This document shows positions 10,233 to 20,147 of a DNA stretch of 64,000 bases, in pieces (position 1 is the stretch's first letter; the number at the start of each line of letters is the position of its first letter). This DNA comes from Serratia rubidaea (GTDB taxonomy: Bacteria; Pseudomonadota; Gammaproteobacteria; Enterobacterales; Enterobacteriaceae). The DNA is taken from NCBI GenBank assembly GCA_901472405.1, contig LR590463.1, positions 2,480,001-2,544,000 of the forward strand, given 5' to 3'. The notes beneath the pieces are model-generated. The model was given only the letters and a program-made list of their open reading frames with translations. It was not told where the DNA came from and searched no databases. Made by a program: the position numbers and the translations under genes.

Positions 10233-11109
10233 CTAAATACGCAGCAAACCCTCAATCAACGTGCAGCTCTGGCCACCGATCCACGGCTCGCCGTCAATAA
10301 AACGCACGCTGACCCGGCCTGCCCGGTGCAGTTGGGTGCCTTGCCGCACCTGATAGCCCTGCTCCGTCACACCGCCGTCGGGAAAGTGATTGGCCTGCAG
10401 CAAACGCGCCAGACACGCATTGGCGCTGCCGGTAACCGGATCCTCAACCAACTTATCCCACTCAACCAGAAACGCCCGTATTTCATAATCCGCCGGATCG
10501 CCGGATGGATAAGCGCCATAAACCACCACGCCGTCAACCTGATGGTCAATTTGCATCTGCTTAATCATCGGCTGATCCGGCGTTATCGCCAGGCAGGATT
10601 GCGCATCGGGCATACGCACCATCAGCCAGCGAATGCCCATATCGGCAACCACCGGCATAATATCTGTGGCTATCACCGCCGGCTGAAAATCGGCCGTCAG
10701 CTGCTGCCGTTCCTCAACCGTCAACGCACGCAGCGTAACCTCCGGTGCGGCAAACGCCAGCGTGCCTTCCCGGCATAATATTCACCGCCACCAGACCAAC
10801 GCCGCATTCCTGCATAATCACCCCCGGCCGTTGGGTCTCTAACCCGCTCTCCAACAAGGCATGGGCCGTGCCCAGCGTCGGGTGTCCGGCAAAAGGTAAC
10901 TCTTTTTCAGGGGTAAAAATGCGCACTCGGTAGTCTGCATCCGGATGGGTCGGTTTGAACACAAACGTCGTTTCTGAAAGGTTGGTCCAGCGCGCTAACG
11001 CCAGCATCTGCGCATCATTCAGGCCTTCGGCCTCGAGGATCACCGCCAGAGGGTTACCCTGCAGTGGCGAGGTGGTAAATACGTCCACCTGTTTGTAGGC
11101 ACGTGGCAT
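10233..11109 (-). pseudogene. PhzF-family isomerase (frameshifted as sequenced)
   Basis: About 292 residues after repair, with the diaminopimelate-epimerase-like PhzF fold. Visible family signatures are YKQVDVFTTSPLQGNPLAVIL, the catalytic Glu in SETTFV, FAGHPTLGTA, and in the second half LVEDPVTGSANACL. The frame breaks at about 10764-10772, where one added base restores REGTLAFAAPEVTLRALTVEE. Substrate unknown: family members act as isomerases on dihydro-hydroxyanthranilate-like compounds. The start could be 11130 or 11109; the latter fits the family. Confidence 0.75.
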
Positions 11110-11270
11110 TACGTTATCACTTTTGAGCATTTACCATCATCCAGTGGTATTTAGGGTTATAGAGGCAACTTAGTTACATGGCTTCTCTGAAAAATCTTGA
11201 TGCCCTCGTTCAGGCCTGCATTGCTGCGTTTTTACCTGACTCACTATTTGCCATTTATCGTCCTGATAAC

Positions 11271-11564
11271 TCATGGTAAAAAACGGTTTTTTTCCGCATA
11301 GACAGAATCATCCAACAAGCCTGACTCTTCAATGGTGACCTGCGCTTTATCAGGCGATTCTCCACGGTTCACGTGCTGAGTGACGCTTAAGTTGGTCACA
11401 CTGTCCTGAAACGTCTCACCCATTGAGGCTAAAGCCACCTGGGCCGGATAATGCTCTCTGGATACATTGTCCGTTTGTTGCGTGCTTGTGTTATCACACC
11501 CGCTGATGAGAGATGTCAAAGAGCAAGCAATCAATGCAAAACTTAATTTTTTACGTAATCTCAA
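11271..11564 (-). CDS. Small lipoprotein, TTG start
   Basis: A 97-residue lipoprotein with lipobox LISGC at residues 19-23, so the mature protein is anchored by an acylated cysteine. The only plausible start is TTG at 11564, preceded by a very strong ggaggaaataca ribosome-binding site. The mature part is Ser/Thr/Gln-rich and polar, with no known domain. Downstream and convergent genes are unrelated. Confidence 0.6.
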   Translation of the reverse strand: MRLRKKLSFALIACSLTSLISGCDNTSTQQTDNVSREHYPAQVALASMGETFQDSVTNLSVTQHVNRGESPDKAQVTIEESGLLDDSVYAEKNRFLP

Positions 11565-11782
11565 TGTATTTCCTCCGTCCCGGGGGATGCCTATCCGTTT
11601 AATATAATTACCGTTACCGTGGCATTTTACAGTCCCGCAACAAATAAATCATTATCCGAATAGGCAGCCCCTGAAGCGGAGCCGGGATCCTTTGCAAGCG
11701 TTAGACACACCGACGAAACGTCTAGTTATCTCCCCCTGCTTTCAAGGCGCTGAAGCCGGCCCGCGCCGGCGTTTTATCTTGT

Positions 11783-13078
11783 TCACCGTTTAAACGAGAT
11801 GCGCGAAGTTTCCGGCAGCGCCAGGCCACCAGCCAACGCCAGCAACGCCACCAGCGCCAGGTAAAATGCCGGGGCAACGCTGCTGCCGGTGTAATCGATC
11901 AGCCAGGTCGCCACCAGCGGCGCCGTTCCGCCAAAGATCGTATAGGCCAGATTGTAGGTGATGGCGGAGGCGGTATAGCGCGCGCGGGTAGGAAACACTT
12001 CCGAGAGCAGCGCCGCGGTCACCACGCCGGACAATACCGCCCCGGTCGCCAACAGCAAATCGCCGAGAATCGCCGCCCACAGCTGGCCTGAACTGGCCAA
12101 CTGCCAGGCAGGATAGACGCTCAGTATCACCCAGACGCCCGCCAGGGCGATGGTTTTTCTCCTCCCTATCCAGTCGCACAACGCCCCGACCGGCGGGCAC
12201 ATCCCGGCGGCAAACAGCAGCGCAACGGTGGAAACCAGCAGCGCGGAAGCGCGGCTGAAGTGCCCTTCCAGCTGCAAAAAGGTGGAGAAATAGGTGGTGA
12301 ACATATAAAACGACAGCGCCGTCAGAGAGATAAAACGCTCCCAACCGCAGGATGTTGCCCGCCTGCTGGCGTAACGTTTCGCTTAATGGCGCATGCGCAC
12401 TGGCGGATTCAGCCAGCGCCTCGCGAAACGCCGGCGTCTCTTCCATACGCAGCCGCAGATAAACCCCAACCAGGCCAAGCGGCGCCGCCACCAGGAAAGG
12501 AATACGCCAGCCCCAACTGCTCATCTGCTGCGAACTCAGGCCGGCATCCAGCAGATAAGTGATCGTCGCTGCCGCCGCAAAGGCGGAAAAGGTAGAAACC
12601 GTGATAAAGCTGCCGTACCAGGCGCGTTTATGATTGGGGGAATGCTCCATCACATAGGCGCAGGCCCCGGCATATTCACCGCCGGCGGAAAAGCCCTGAA
12701 TGCAGCGGGTTAACGTCAGCAGCAGCGGCGCCAGCACGCCGATACTGGCATAGGTAGGCAGCAGACCAATGATCGTGGTCGATCCCGCCATCAGTAGCAC
12801 GGTCAACGACAAAATACGCTTGCGGCCAAGCTTATCCCCAGCACGCCAAAGATCACCCCGCCCAGCGGGCGCAGGGCAAAAGCCACGGCAAAGACGGCGA
12901 ACGTCTGTAGCAATGCCGCCTGCGGCAGATCTGACGCGAAAAATTGTTGTGCGATAATCGTCGCCAGAAAACCGTAAACGGCAAAATCAAACCACTCGAC
13001 AAAATTACCGATCGCCGCCGCCGTCGTTACCTTACGCAGCGTGGCTGTCGAAACGGGCGCTATATTATTCATAGACAT
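11783..13078 (-). pseudogene. MHS-family MFS transporter (two frameshifts as sequenced)
   Basis: About 431 residues after repair, a 12-helix proton symporter of the metabolite:H+ symporter group (ProP, KgtP, ShiA). Signatures: IGNFVEWFDFAVYGF at the start, GVLGDKLGRKRIL in loop 2-3, TRCIQGFSAGGEYAGA, and ALCDWIGRRKTIAL in the second half. Two homopolymer shifts disrupt it: CCCC at 12836-12839 needs one more C, and AAAA at 12332-12335 one fewer A (restoring LGAFISLTALSFYMFTTYF). Start 13078 has agggggaag upstream. Substrate not determinable. Confidence 0.75.
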
Positions 13079-13876
13079 CTTCCCCCTGCTTGAATGTTCT
13101 GACCAGACGTGGGTTAACATCACAGAGGAATGGTTTCCCCATGCATGTTTATTGCGTAAATAATTCTATTTTTAAAACCGGCGGCCAGATGTTAATCCCG
13201 TTACGGATAAATAGCACAGCCAGGATATAGCTACCCGGACAGAGTTGCATAAAGTTATTCCGTGTTCAACATAACCGGATAATACGCGGCGCAGCAGCAT
13301 TTCACCTGACAGGATCAACGCCTAACCCACTGAATAAAATGGGTTAACCGCGTCATAGGATTTTCATTTACAGGGAGGGAACGCTCGATTTAATGGCATG
13401 CAGAAACTAACCGATTGATTTTGTTTTTATTGATGATTATCTATCGATAGCGAGTAGTTTAGTTTAAAAACACATCATATCGCTGGTCGCTTTCAGATAT
13501 TGATATGTCGTTTTTATCCGATTTATATTTTATTCGTACCGTATCATATTAAATTATAATCACGTACCGTCCCTCCTTCAGAATTGCTCTATTCATTTCT
13601 CCTTTATTAGGGTTTTAAATGGGCAATTCTCTTTTTTTATGCTCGGCTTTCATCTGTCAGCACCGTCCATAGCCACTGCCGACGCGCAGCCATACCCTAT
13701 GCTTTTTCCCCGATGTCGCGATCAGACGGGTTATAAGAATTACCTATGTCGTTATCAGATCAGTGGCTACCCCAGCCTTCCCCTAGACTGGGCGTGCAGA
13801 ACCCGTGCGCTATCGCGGTACTTAGTGCTCGCTCTGCTTCAGAGATAGACATCTTACAGCATGATACGGAGCAACT
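13079..13876. other. Long intergenic region, no gene seen
   Basis: About 800 bp between divergent genes. The part from roughly 13420 to 13630 is A+T-rich. No frame with a domain, repeat, tRNA or clear terminator was recognised; it presumably holds promoters for both neighbours. Confidence 0.5.
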
Positions 13877-15064
13877 ATGGGACACTCATCAAACAGAGGC
13901 GTTGTATACCAGGGGCCGGGCAAAGTGGAAGTGATGGATATTGATGAACCAAAATTCGTCAGCCCATCGGGCAAAAAAATCGACCACGCCGTCATTCTTA
14001 AAGTCCTGTCTACCAACAATTTGCGGTTCCGACCAGCATATGGTCCGCGGCCGCACCACCGCACCGGCCGGCATGGTGCTGGGGCATGAAATCACCGGGG
14101 AAATCATAGAGAAAGGCTCCGACGTCGAGATGCTTAACGTCGGCGATATCGTCTCCGTCCCCTTCAACGTGGCGTGCGGCCGCTGCCGCTGCTGCCGTGA
14201 GCTGGATACCGGCGTGTGCCTGACCGTTAACCCGGCGCGCGCGGGCGGCGCCTTCGGCTATGTGGATATGGGCGGCTGGGTCGGCGGGCAGGCCAAGTAC
14301 GTGATGGTGCCATATGCCGATTTCAACCTGCTGAAATTCCCCGACAGAGACCAGGCGCTGGCGAAAATTCTCGATCTGACCATGCTGTCAGATATCCTGC
14401 CGACCGGCTTCCACGGCGCGATCACCGCCGGCGTGGGCGTCGGTTCTGTCACCTATGTTGCCGGCGCCGGTCCCGTAGGCCTGGCGGCCGCGGCCTCCGC
14501 GCAGATCCTGGGTTCTGCGGTAGTGATGGTTGGCGACTTCAATAAAGAGCGTCTGGCGCATGCCGAAAGAATGGGCTTTGTGCCGATCGATTTAGGCAAA
14601 CACGATCGGCTTGGCGAGATGATCGCCGAGGTGGTTGGCGTACCGGAAGTTGACTCGGCCATTGATGCGGTCGGTTTTGAAGCCAAGGGGCACTCGGGCA
14701 AAGAACAGCCCGCGGTGGTATTAAACAGCATGATGGATATCACCCGCGTGGCCGGCAATATCGGCATCCCGGGGCTGTACGTCACCGATGACCCGGGCGC
14801 CATGAGCAGGCCGCGCGCGAAGGTTCGCTGAGCCTGAAGTTTGGCCTCGGCTGGTCCAAGGCGCAGACCTTCCATACCGGGCAGACGCCGGTATTACGCT
14901 ATAACCGGCAGCTGATGAATGCGATCTTGCATGACCGTCTGCCCATCGCCAAGATTGTCAATGCCAAGGTGATTCCGCTGGAAAGCGCCGCCGAAGGTTA
15001 TGCCAGCTTTGATGCCGGCGTGGCGGCGAAATACGTGCTGGATCCCCACGGCATCCTCGCTTAA
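13877..15064 (+). pseudogene. fdhA: Glutathione-independent formaldehyde dehydrogenase (two frameshifts as sequenced)
   Basis: About 395 residues after repair, close to the 399 of Pseudomonas FdhA, a zinc MDR enzyme that oxidises formaldehyde with bound NAD. Visible: NRGVVYQGPGKVEV, STNICGSDQHMVRGR (catalytic zinc Cys), GHEITGE, structural-zinc cysteines in CGRCRCCRELDTGVC, and GAGPVGLAAA for NAD. The frame breaks at about 14017-14019 (one A too many) and near 14801-14803, after which SLSLKFGLGWSKAQTFHTGQTPV continues to the stop at 15062. Both breaks are single-base, so the gene may be intact in the organism. Confidence 0.8.
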
Positions 15065-15163
15065 TCGCGATGCGCTTACGTCTAATCTGACAGTTAGCAG
15101 TGAGTTTGCCGCTATCTGTCAGATGATATCGATCTCACAATGCGAACCGGCGGGGATAATGCA

Positions 15164-15595
15164 TCAACGCGTTATCTCTGCGTCAGAGAGCGGTATATTT
15201 TTAATCTGCCCGTCCGATAACTCAATACCGGCCACCACGCTTCTTGGTGATTCGCTATCCGTCGGCGAGGTGAGTATATAGCGCACGATAAACTGTCCTG
15301 CTGACGGAAAAGAGTAAAAGCCAGGGGGAATGCACAACATACCGTTGTTTATCGTTAAATCGGGGGCATCAACCACCGATAACCGCTGCGGCGGTGTATC
15401 CCGGGGATTGATGGCAATCAAGGATGGCTGGTAATTTTTGCTGTCCGGAACATGGAAACACACGCCTTCCCCGCTGTTACTCGCCATGGCTGTCTCGTCA
15501 GGCGTTAACCGATCACCGGTTCCTGGACAACCTGCCAGCAGAAAAACAGAGGCAAAAAGTAACGTTGCGCGACCTACATGAATTTGCATCATCAT
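15164..15595 (-). CDS. Periplasmic lipoprotein, T6SS-immunity-like family
   Basis: A lipoprotein of about 143 residues with lipobox LLAGC. Start is one of three tandem ATGs at 15595-15589; aagg fits the third best. The mature part (GTGDRLTPDETA, VCFHVPDSKNYQPSLIAINPR, CIPPGFYSFP, GQFIVRYIL) matches a widespread enterobacterial group that I recall being annotated as putative T6SS immunity periplasmic lipoprotein. That name rests on memory of the family, not a search. No effector gene lies beside it, so it would be an orphan immunity protein or have another role. Confidence 0.55.
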   Translation of the reverse strand: MMMQIHVGRATLLFASVFLLAGCPGTGDRLTPDETAMASNSGEGVCFHVPDSKNYQPSLIAINPRDTPPQRLSVVDAPDLTINNGMLCIPPGFYSFPSAGQFIVRYILTSPTDSESPRSVVAGIELSDGQIKNIPLSDAEITR

Positions 15596-15761
15596 CCTTG
15601 TATGACTTTCGGGGACCGGGCCCCAATACTGTAATATGCCCCGCATCTACCCGCCCTGCAAATCCCCATTGCCAAAAACGCCCCCCACTTTGCACGTGCA
15701 AAAGACCAGCAGACGTGCCAACATAACCAAATCAGTAGCTTAAAGCTTACAAAGGTGCGAT

Positions 15762-16106
15762 ATGGGGCTGGGAATCAAGGCGTTAATCGGTGCGTTGGTG
15801 GTTATTCTGATCGGCGTGTTATCCAAATCACGCAACTACTATATTGCCGGTCTGGTTCCCCTGTTTCCTACCTTCGCGCTGATCGCCCACTATATTGTCG
15901 GCACCGAACGTTCCCTGGAAGATTTACGCACCACCATCCTGTTTGGCATGTGGGCGGTGTTCCCCTATATGGCCTATCTGGTTTCACTCTATATTCTGCT
16001 GGGCTATGTCAAACTGCCGACGGCGCTGACCGCCGCGGTGATATGCTGGCTGGCGGCCGCCTGGCTGCTGATTCTGGCCTGGAACCGCTGGCACGGCCAG
16101 GGATAA
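15762..16106 (+). CDS. GlpM family inner membrane protein (YdgC-like)
   Basis: A 114-residue protein with four hydrophobic helices, closely resembling E. coli YdgC and Pseudomonas GlpM: MGLGIKALIGALVVILIGVL, KSRNYYIAGLVPLFPTFALIAHYIVG, then two more helices. GlpM influences alginate production and glycerol phenotypes in Pseudomonas; the molecular role is unknown. Single gene, convergent with the AraC regulator after it. Confidence 0.85.
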   Translation: MGLGIKALIGALVVILIGVLSKSRNYYIAGLVPLFPTFALIAHYIVGTERSLEDLRTTILFGMWAVFPYMAYLVSLYILLGYVKLPTALTAAVICWLAAAWLLILAWNRWHGQG

Positions 16107-16116
16107 GACATCCCGC

Positions 16117-17058
16117 TCAGTGCGAAGAGACAAATGCTAAAGGCGTTACCGGCGCGGGTATGGCGAAGGTGCGTTTCATCCGTTCCACCTCTTGCAGCGG
16201 CGTCAGCCCGAACAGGCGCTTAAACTCACGGCTGAATTGCGAGACGCTCTCATAGCCCACCCGGACGCCGGCGGCCGAAACGGTAAGATTATTGCGCAGC
16301 ATCAGTAACCGCGCCTGATGCAGCCGCGTCGATTTCAGGTATTGCATCGGCGAGGTGTTGGTGACGGTTTTAAAGTGGCTGTGGAAGGTCGGCACGCTCA
16401 TGCCCGCCTCGCGCGCCAGTGCGGCCACATCCAGATGCGAAGGATACTCGGCATGCAGTTTACGCAGGGCTTTCGCCACCTTGCCGAACTGGCCCTGCAG
16501 CGCGAGCGCACTTCTCAGCACCGGCCCCTGCTCGCCGGTCAGCACCCGGTAATAAAGCTCCCGCAGCATCGATGGCCCTAACACCTCGGCATCCAGCGGC
16601 GAGGCCATAATCTGCAGGAAACGCAGCACGGAATGGCTGAGCGGCTCATCCATCCGGCTTGATACCATACTGCGCGGGGCATCGACGTCGCTCACTCCGC
16701 GGCCATCCAACGCCAGCATCAGATCGGCGGCCAGATTGAAATCCAGCCGGATATAGATTGCCAGCATCGGCTCCGCCGCGCTGGCGTCCGTTTCCATAGT
16801 GAACGGTACCGGCACCGAAACCATCAGATAGTGCTGCGCATCATACAAATAGACATCATTACCGAGAAAGCCGCGCTTGCTGCCCTGCACCACAATCACA
16901 ATTCCCGGTTCATACAGCACCGGCGTACGCAGCAGCGGGCGGTTGGATCGTAAAAAACGGACGTCGGGCAACGCGGTCAGGCTGTAGCCTTCGTGCGGCG
17001 TCAGGCGATCCAGCAGCGTCACCATCTGCTGACGAACCGATGAGGATGTCTGTGTCAT
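16117..17058 (-). CDS. AraC-family regulator with YqhC-like N-terminal domain
   Basis: A 313-residue regulator. Residues about 20-180 form the AraC_N cupin-like domain of the YqhC group (PVLYEPGIVIVVQGSKRGFLG, HYLMVSVPVPF). The C-terminus has two helix-turn-helix motifs (LDVAALAREAGMSVPTFHSHFK, LTVSAAGVRVGYESVSQFSREFKRLFG). YqhC activates aldehyde reductase genes in E. coli. It is divergent from the SDR at 17218, its likely target, across about 160 bp. Confidence 0.85.
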   Translation of the reverse strand: MTQTSSSVRQQMVTLLDRLTPHEGYSLTALPDVRFLRSNRPLLRTPVLYEPGIVIVVQGSKRGFLGNDVYLYDAQHYLMVSVPVPFTMETDASAAEPMLAIYIRLDFNLAADLMLALDGRGVSDVDAPRSMVSSRMDEPLSHSVLRFLQIMASPLDAEVLGPSMLRELYYRVLTGEQGPVLRSALALQGQFGKVAKALRKLHAEYPSHLDVAALAREAGMSVPTFHSHFKTVTNTSPMQYLKSTRLHQARLLMLRNNLTVSAAGVRVGYESVSQFSREFKRLFGLTPLQEVERMKRTFAIPAPVTPLAFVSSH

Positions 17059-17217
17059 AGCACCTGCGCTAACCGTGGGGAAGATTTTCAGTGTGCCACC
17101 GCAGCCCTGTCGCGTCCAGCCGACTCATAGGAATAGGCAAAACACCGAGAGGATCCGGGCTACGCGTCGTCGCCTGCCCGCCGTATGCTGCCTGCTCCAC
17201 ATAACGGAGGAAATATC

Positions 17218-18050
17218 ATGAAACCAGCCAAGCTATTTTTTATCACCGGCGTCAGCAGCGGTTTTGGCCGCGCGCTGGCGGAACAGGCGCTTCTGGCCGG
17301 GCACCGGGTAGTCGGCACAGTAAGAAATCAACCGGCCAAAGCGGCGTTCGAAGCCCTGTCGCCCGGCCGCAGCTTCGGCCGGACCCTGGACGTTACGGAT
17401 TTTAGCGCCATCCCGCCGCTGGTTGCCGCGGTTGAGCACGAGGTCGGCGCCGTCGATGTGCTGGTGAATAACGCCGGCTACGGCCATGAGGGCATAATGG
17501 AAGAGTCGTCCATCGATGAAATGGTGCAGCAGTTTAACGTCAACGTCTTTGGCGCCGTCGCGTTGATGAAAGCGTTTCTGCCCTACTTCCGGGCGCGGCG
17601 CGCGGGCCATATTGTTAACATTACCTCGATGGGCGGATTTATCACCATGCCGGCATCAGCTACTACTGCGGCAGCAAGTTTGCCCTGCAGGGGATTTCGG
17701 AAACCTTAACGCAGGAGCTGAAGCCGTTTAATATTGCCGTGACGGCCGTTCAGCCCGGCTCGTTCCGTACCGACTGGGCCGGCCGCTCCATGGTGCGTGC
17801 CGCACGCAGCATCAGTGATTACGATGACAGTTTCGGGCCGATCCGGGAAGCGCGGATGACGCGCAGCGGCCATCAACCCGGCGATCCGCGCAAGGCGGCC
17901 GACGCCATTTTGCAGCTGATTGACAGCCCGGCCCCACCGACAGCGCTGCTGCTGGGCAGCGATGCCGTAACGCTGGTGAGAGAAAAGCTGCAGCGAATGC
18001 AGGCGGAGATCAACGCCTGGGAAACGGTCAGCGGTTCAACCGATGGCTGA
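17218..18050 (+). pseudogene. Short-chain dehydrogenase/reductase (frameshifted as sequenced)
   Basis: About 277 residues after repair, classical SDR: NAD(P)-binding TGVSSGFG, NNAGYG, catalytic Ser in NITSMGG, and YYCGSK active-site Tyr and Lys. The frame breaks at 17652-17653 where GG should be GGG, restoring ITMPGISYYCGSKFALQG. The shift falls just before the catalytic Tyr, so a real mutation would abolish activity. Start 17218 has a strong aacggagg site. Divergent from the AraC regulator. The long C-terminus (SFRTDWAGRSM) is typical of oxidoreductases of this group with unknown substrate. Confidence 0.8.
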
Positions 18051-18095
18051 CGCGCCCCACTGATAGATTCACCCAATGTATAAAAACCCATATTG

Positions 18096-18109
18096 TAACG
18101 GACGTTCAA
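18096..18109. promoter_or_regulatory. Candidate TetR operator, copy 1
   Basis: On the minus strand this reads TTGAACGTCCGTTA. A related TTGAACGGTCATTC (11 of 14 identical) lies at 18777-18790 before the nitroreductase. The two copies flank the TetR gene, one before it and one before the next gene. They are likely the repressor's own sites. Confidence 0.5.
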
Positions 18110-18150
18110 TAATGGTTTACTGATCCGCATCGTTAATGCAGGAGAGAAGT

Positions 18151-18732
18151 ATGGCTGGCAGACCGCGTGAATTTGATGACCAGGAGGTCATTCAGGCAGC
18201 GAGGGAGGCTTTCTGGCAAAACGGCTTTGAGGCAACCTCCGCCCAGATGCTGGTTGAATGCACCGGGCTGGGGCGCGGCAGCCTCTACGCCGCCTTTGGC
18301 AGCAAAGAACAGCTGTATCATAAGGCGCTGGAGAGCTATCACCAGGAAAGTATTGATTTTCATCAGTCAATCTTTTCGTCTGCCGGCACCGTCAAGCAAC
18401 GCCTGCATACGCTGCTGCAAAAAGGCACCGAAATCGATCTCGGCGACGTGGAGAGAAACGGCTGTATGGCGATCTTCTCCCCGCTGGAAAGAGCGGCGAA
18501 GGACGATCGGGTCCAACAGTTAAGCCGCGCCTATATCAAACGCCTGGAAGACATGTTCGCTGCGCTGTTTCAGCAGGGAATTACCAGCGGCGAGTTCCCC
18601 GCCCACAAGGACGCGGCGGAAATGGCCATGGCCTTTATGTGCGCCTACTTTGGTTTTCGCGCGTTCGGCCGGATTGTCCATCAGCCGGACTGCCAGCAAC
18701 GGGCGATTGTCGCACTGCTGAACAACCTGTAA
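18151..18732 (+). CDS. TetR-family repressor
   Basis: A 193-residue TetR-type regulator with helix-turn-helix in residues about 10-50 (VIQAAREAFWQNGFEATS, MLVECTGLGRGSLYAAFGSKEQLYHKAL). Start 18151 follows caggagag by 6 nt; an upstream ATG at 18136 is less likely. It precedes a nitroreductase with a matching operator-like site and so probably controls that enzyme and itself in response to an electrophilic or quinone-type ligand. Confidence 0.85.
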   Translation: MAGRPREFDDQEVIQAAREAFWQNGFEATSAQMLVECTGLGRGSLYAAFGSKEQLYHKALESYHQESIDFHQSIFSSAGTVKQRLHTLLQKGTEIDLGDVERNGCMAIFSPLERAAKDDRVQQLSRAYIKRLEDMFAALFQQGITSGEFPAHKDAAEMAMAFMCAYFGFRAFGRIVHQPDCQQRAIVALLNNL

Positions 18733-18744
18733 TTATCAAAAGTT

Positions 18745-18767
18745 ATGGCCTGCGGGCCATTCTTTTT
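18745..18767 (+). terminator. Terminator after tetR gene
   Basis: Stem atggcc / ggccat with a 4-nt loop followed by tcttttt, beginning 12 bp after the stop. It separates the repressor from the nitroreductase, which therefore has its own promoter. Confidence 0.7.
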
Positions 18768-18776
18768 CATTAATTT

Positions 18777-18790
18777 TTGAACGGTCATTC
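18777..18790. promoter_or_regulatory. Candidate TetR operator, copy 2
   Basis: TTGAACGGTCATTC, the partner of the 18096-18109 site, sits about 40 bp upstream of the nitroreductase start, in the expected promoter zone. Confidence 0.5.
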
Positions 18791-18829
18791 CATTAGCGGA
18801 GTGCCACCACCGACGTGACAGGAGTAACG

Positions 18830-19672
18830 ATGTCTGACGCATCAATAAAAGATACACTGCTTAGCGAACGCTACGGCGAACAACACAAGCCAGCGGAAAT
18901 CATCTGGAATCCGCAGATTGAAAACCTGTTGAGCCACCGCTCAGTCCGACGCTTTACGGCGCAGCCGCTGCCGGAGCACTGGTTTGCAACTCTGGTCGCC
19001 GCCGCGCAGTCCGCCTCCACCTCCTCTAACCTTCAGCAATGGAGCGTAGTGGCGGTGACCGACCCGCAGTTGAAAGCCCAGGTGCGGAAACTCTCCTCCG
19101 GCGCCGACGGGCTGGCCAACGGCTACATTGATGAAGCGCCGGCCATCCTGCTGTGGGTGGCCGACCTGTCGCGCAATCACACCATGACCACCGCCGACGG
19201 CCTGACGCCCGAGGCGCACGACTATCTGGACGCACTGGTAATAGGCACGGTAGACGCCGCGCTGGCGGCGCAAAACGCGACGATCGCCGCGGAGTCGATC
19301 GGGCTGGGCACCGTGTATATCGGCGCAACCCGCAACAAAGCCAAAGAGCTGGCGGCGCTGATCAACTTGCCGGAACACAGCTATGTCGTCTGCGGTCTGG
19401 TGGTCGGCTGGCCGGACGCCGCAGACGCAGGCAGTATTCGCCCGCGCCTGGCGCAACAGGTGGTCGCGCACCATAACCGCTACGATGCCGCGAATCTTGA
19501 CGAGAACGTGCAGCATTACGAAGAGACGTTCCTGGCGTTCCGCAACGCGCAGGGAATGAAAGGAAAAACCTGGAAGCAGGCCGTACAGAGCTCCGCAACC
19601 AGTATGGCCTATATGGATGGACGCCAGCATCTGCGCAGCACGCTGGAAGAGCGCGGCTTTAAACTGAAGTAA
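18830..19672 (+). CDS. NfsA-type nitroreductase / NADPH-dependent flavin oxidoreductase
   Basis: A 280-residue FMN-dependent oxidoreductase of the NfsA group. FMN contacts lie in LLSHRSVRRFTAQPLP, and the substrate face in AQSASTSSNLQQWSVVAV; later AAESIGLGTVYIG and VVCGLVVGWP are typical. Family members reduce nitroaromatics, quinones or flavins with NADPH. ATG 18830 follows acaggagtaac. It is under a TetR-type site and separated from tetR by a terminator. Physiological substrate unknown. Confidence 0.85.
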   Translation: MSDASIKDTLLSERYGEQHKPAEIIWNPQIENLLSHRSVRRFTAQPLPEHWFATLVAAAQSASTSSNLQQWSVVAVTDPQLKAQVRKLSSGADGLANGYIDEAPAILLWVADLSRNHTMTTADGLTPEAHDYLDALVIGTVDAALAAQNATIAAESIGLGTVYIGATRNKAKELAALINLPEHSYVVCGLVVGWPDAADAGSIRPRLAQQVVAHHNRYDAANLDENVQHYEETFLAFRNAQGMKGKTWKQAVQSSATSMAYMDGRQHLRSTLEERGFKLK

Positions 19673-19818
19673 ACGCGGGGCGCAGGGATGCGCAACCGTT
19701 CGCCCTGCCAGCGCCGATGCCCGGCACCCTTCCGGCACGGCATCTCCGCCCCGGGTTGGCGCAACGCCAAAGCCTTACCTATGATTAAACGTCTCAAGGT
19801 AAAACACGGGGGAATCAC

Positions 19819-20040
19819 ATGCGAGCAGTATTGTTTACGGCGGCTGTCGTGCTGTTATCCGGCTGCGGGCTCAATGAAGAGCTTGATGCCATGACGCGGG
19901 AATATCACCAAAAAGTCTGTGACGGCTACGGCTTTACCCGCGGGACCGATGCCTATGCCAACTGCATGATGAAGCAAGACGAACGCGAGGATGACGATGC
20001 GCAGCGCGCGATGGACCGGGAAGCAAGAAAGAAAAAATAG
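19819..20040 (+). CDS. Small lipoprotein
   Basis: A 73-residue lipoprotein with lipobox LLSGC at residues 12-16. The mature chain is charged and contains two cysteines (KVCDGYGF, YANCMMK) and an acidic-to-basic tail ending EARKKK. It lies 105 bp before another exported protein. No function recognised. The pattern C...GF..GT.AY..C resembles small entericidin-like/YecR-like exported proteins of unknown role. Confidence 0.6.
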   Translation: MRAVLFTAAVVLLSGCGLNEELDAMTREYHQKVCDGYGFTRGTDAYANCMMKQDEREDDDAQRAMDREARKKK

Positions 20041-20147
20041 CCCTGCAGTCGCTGCCGTACCCTGCGCCGCAGCGCGTTTACGCGGTGATGTCCCCTTTAC
20101 CCGATCCCGCCTGTTCTATTGGCCACCACATACTACGAGGCCCGCAG

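Noticed and set aside
10188..10778. 196-codon plus-strand frame over the PhzF gene
   Set aside because: Antisense shadow rich in Arg and His; PhzF motifs are on the other strand.
13420..13630. A+T-rich stretch considered as a small RNA or origin
   Set aside because: No terminator hairpin, iterons or DnaA boxes could be identified.
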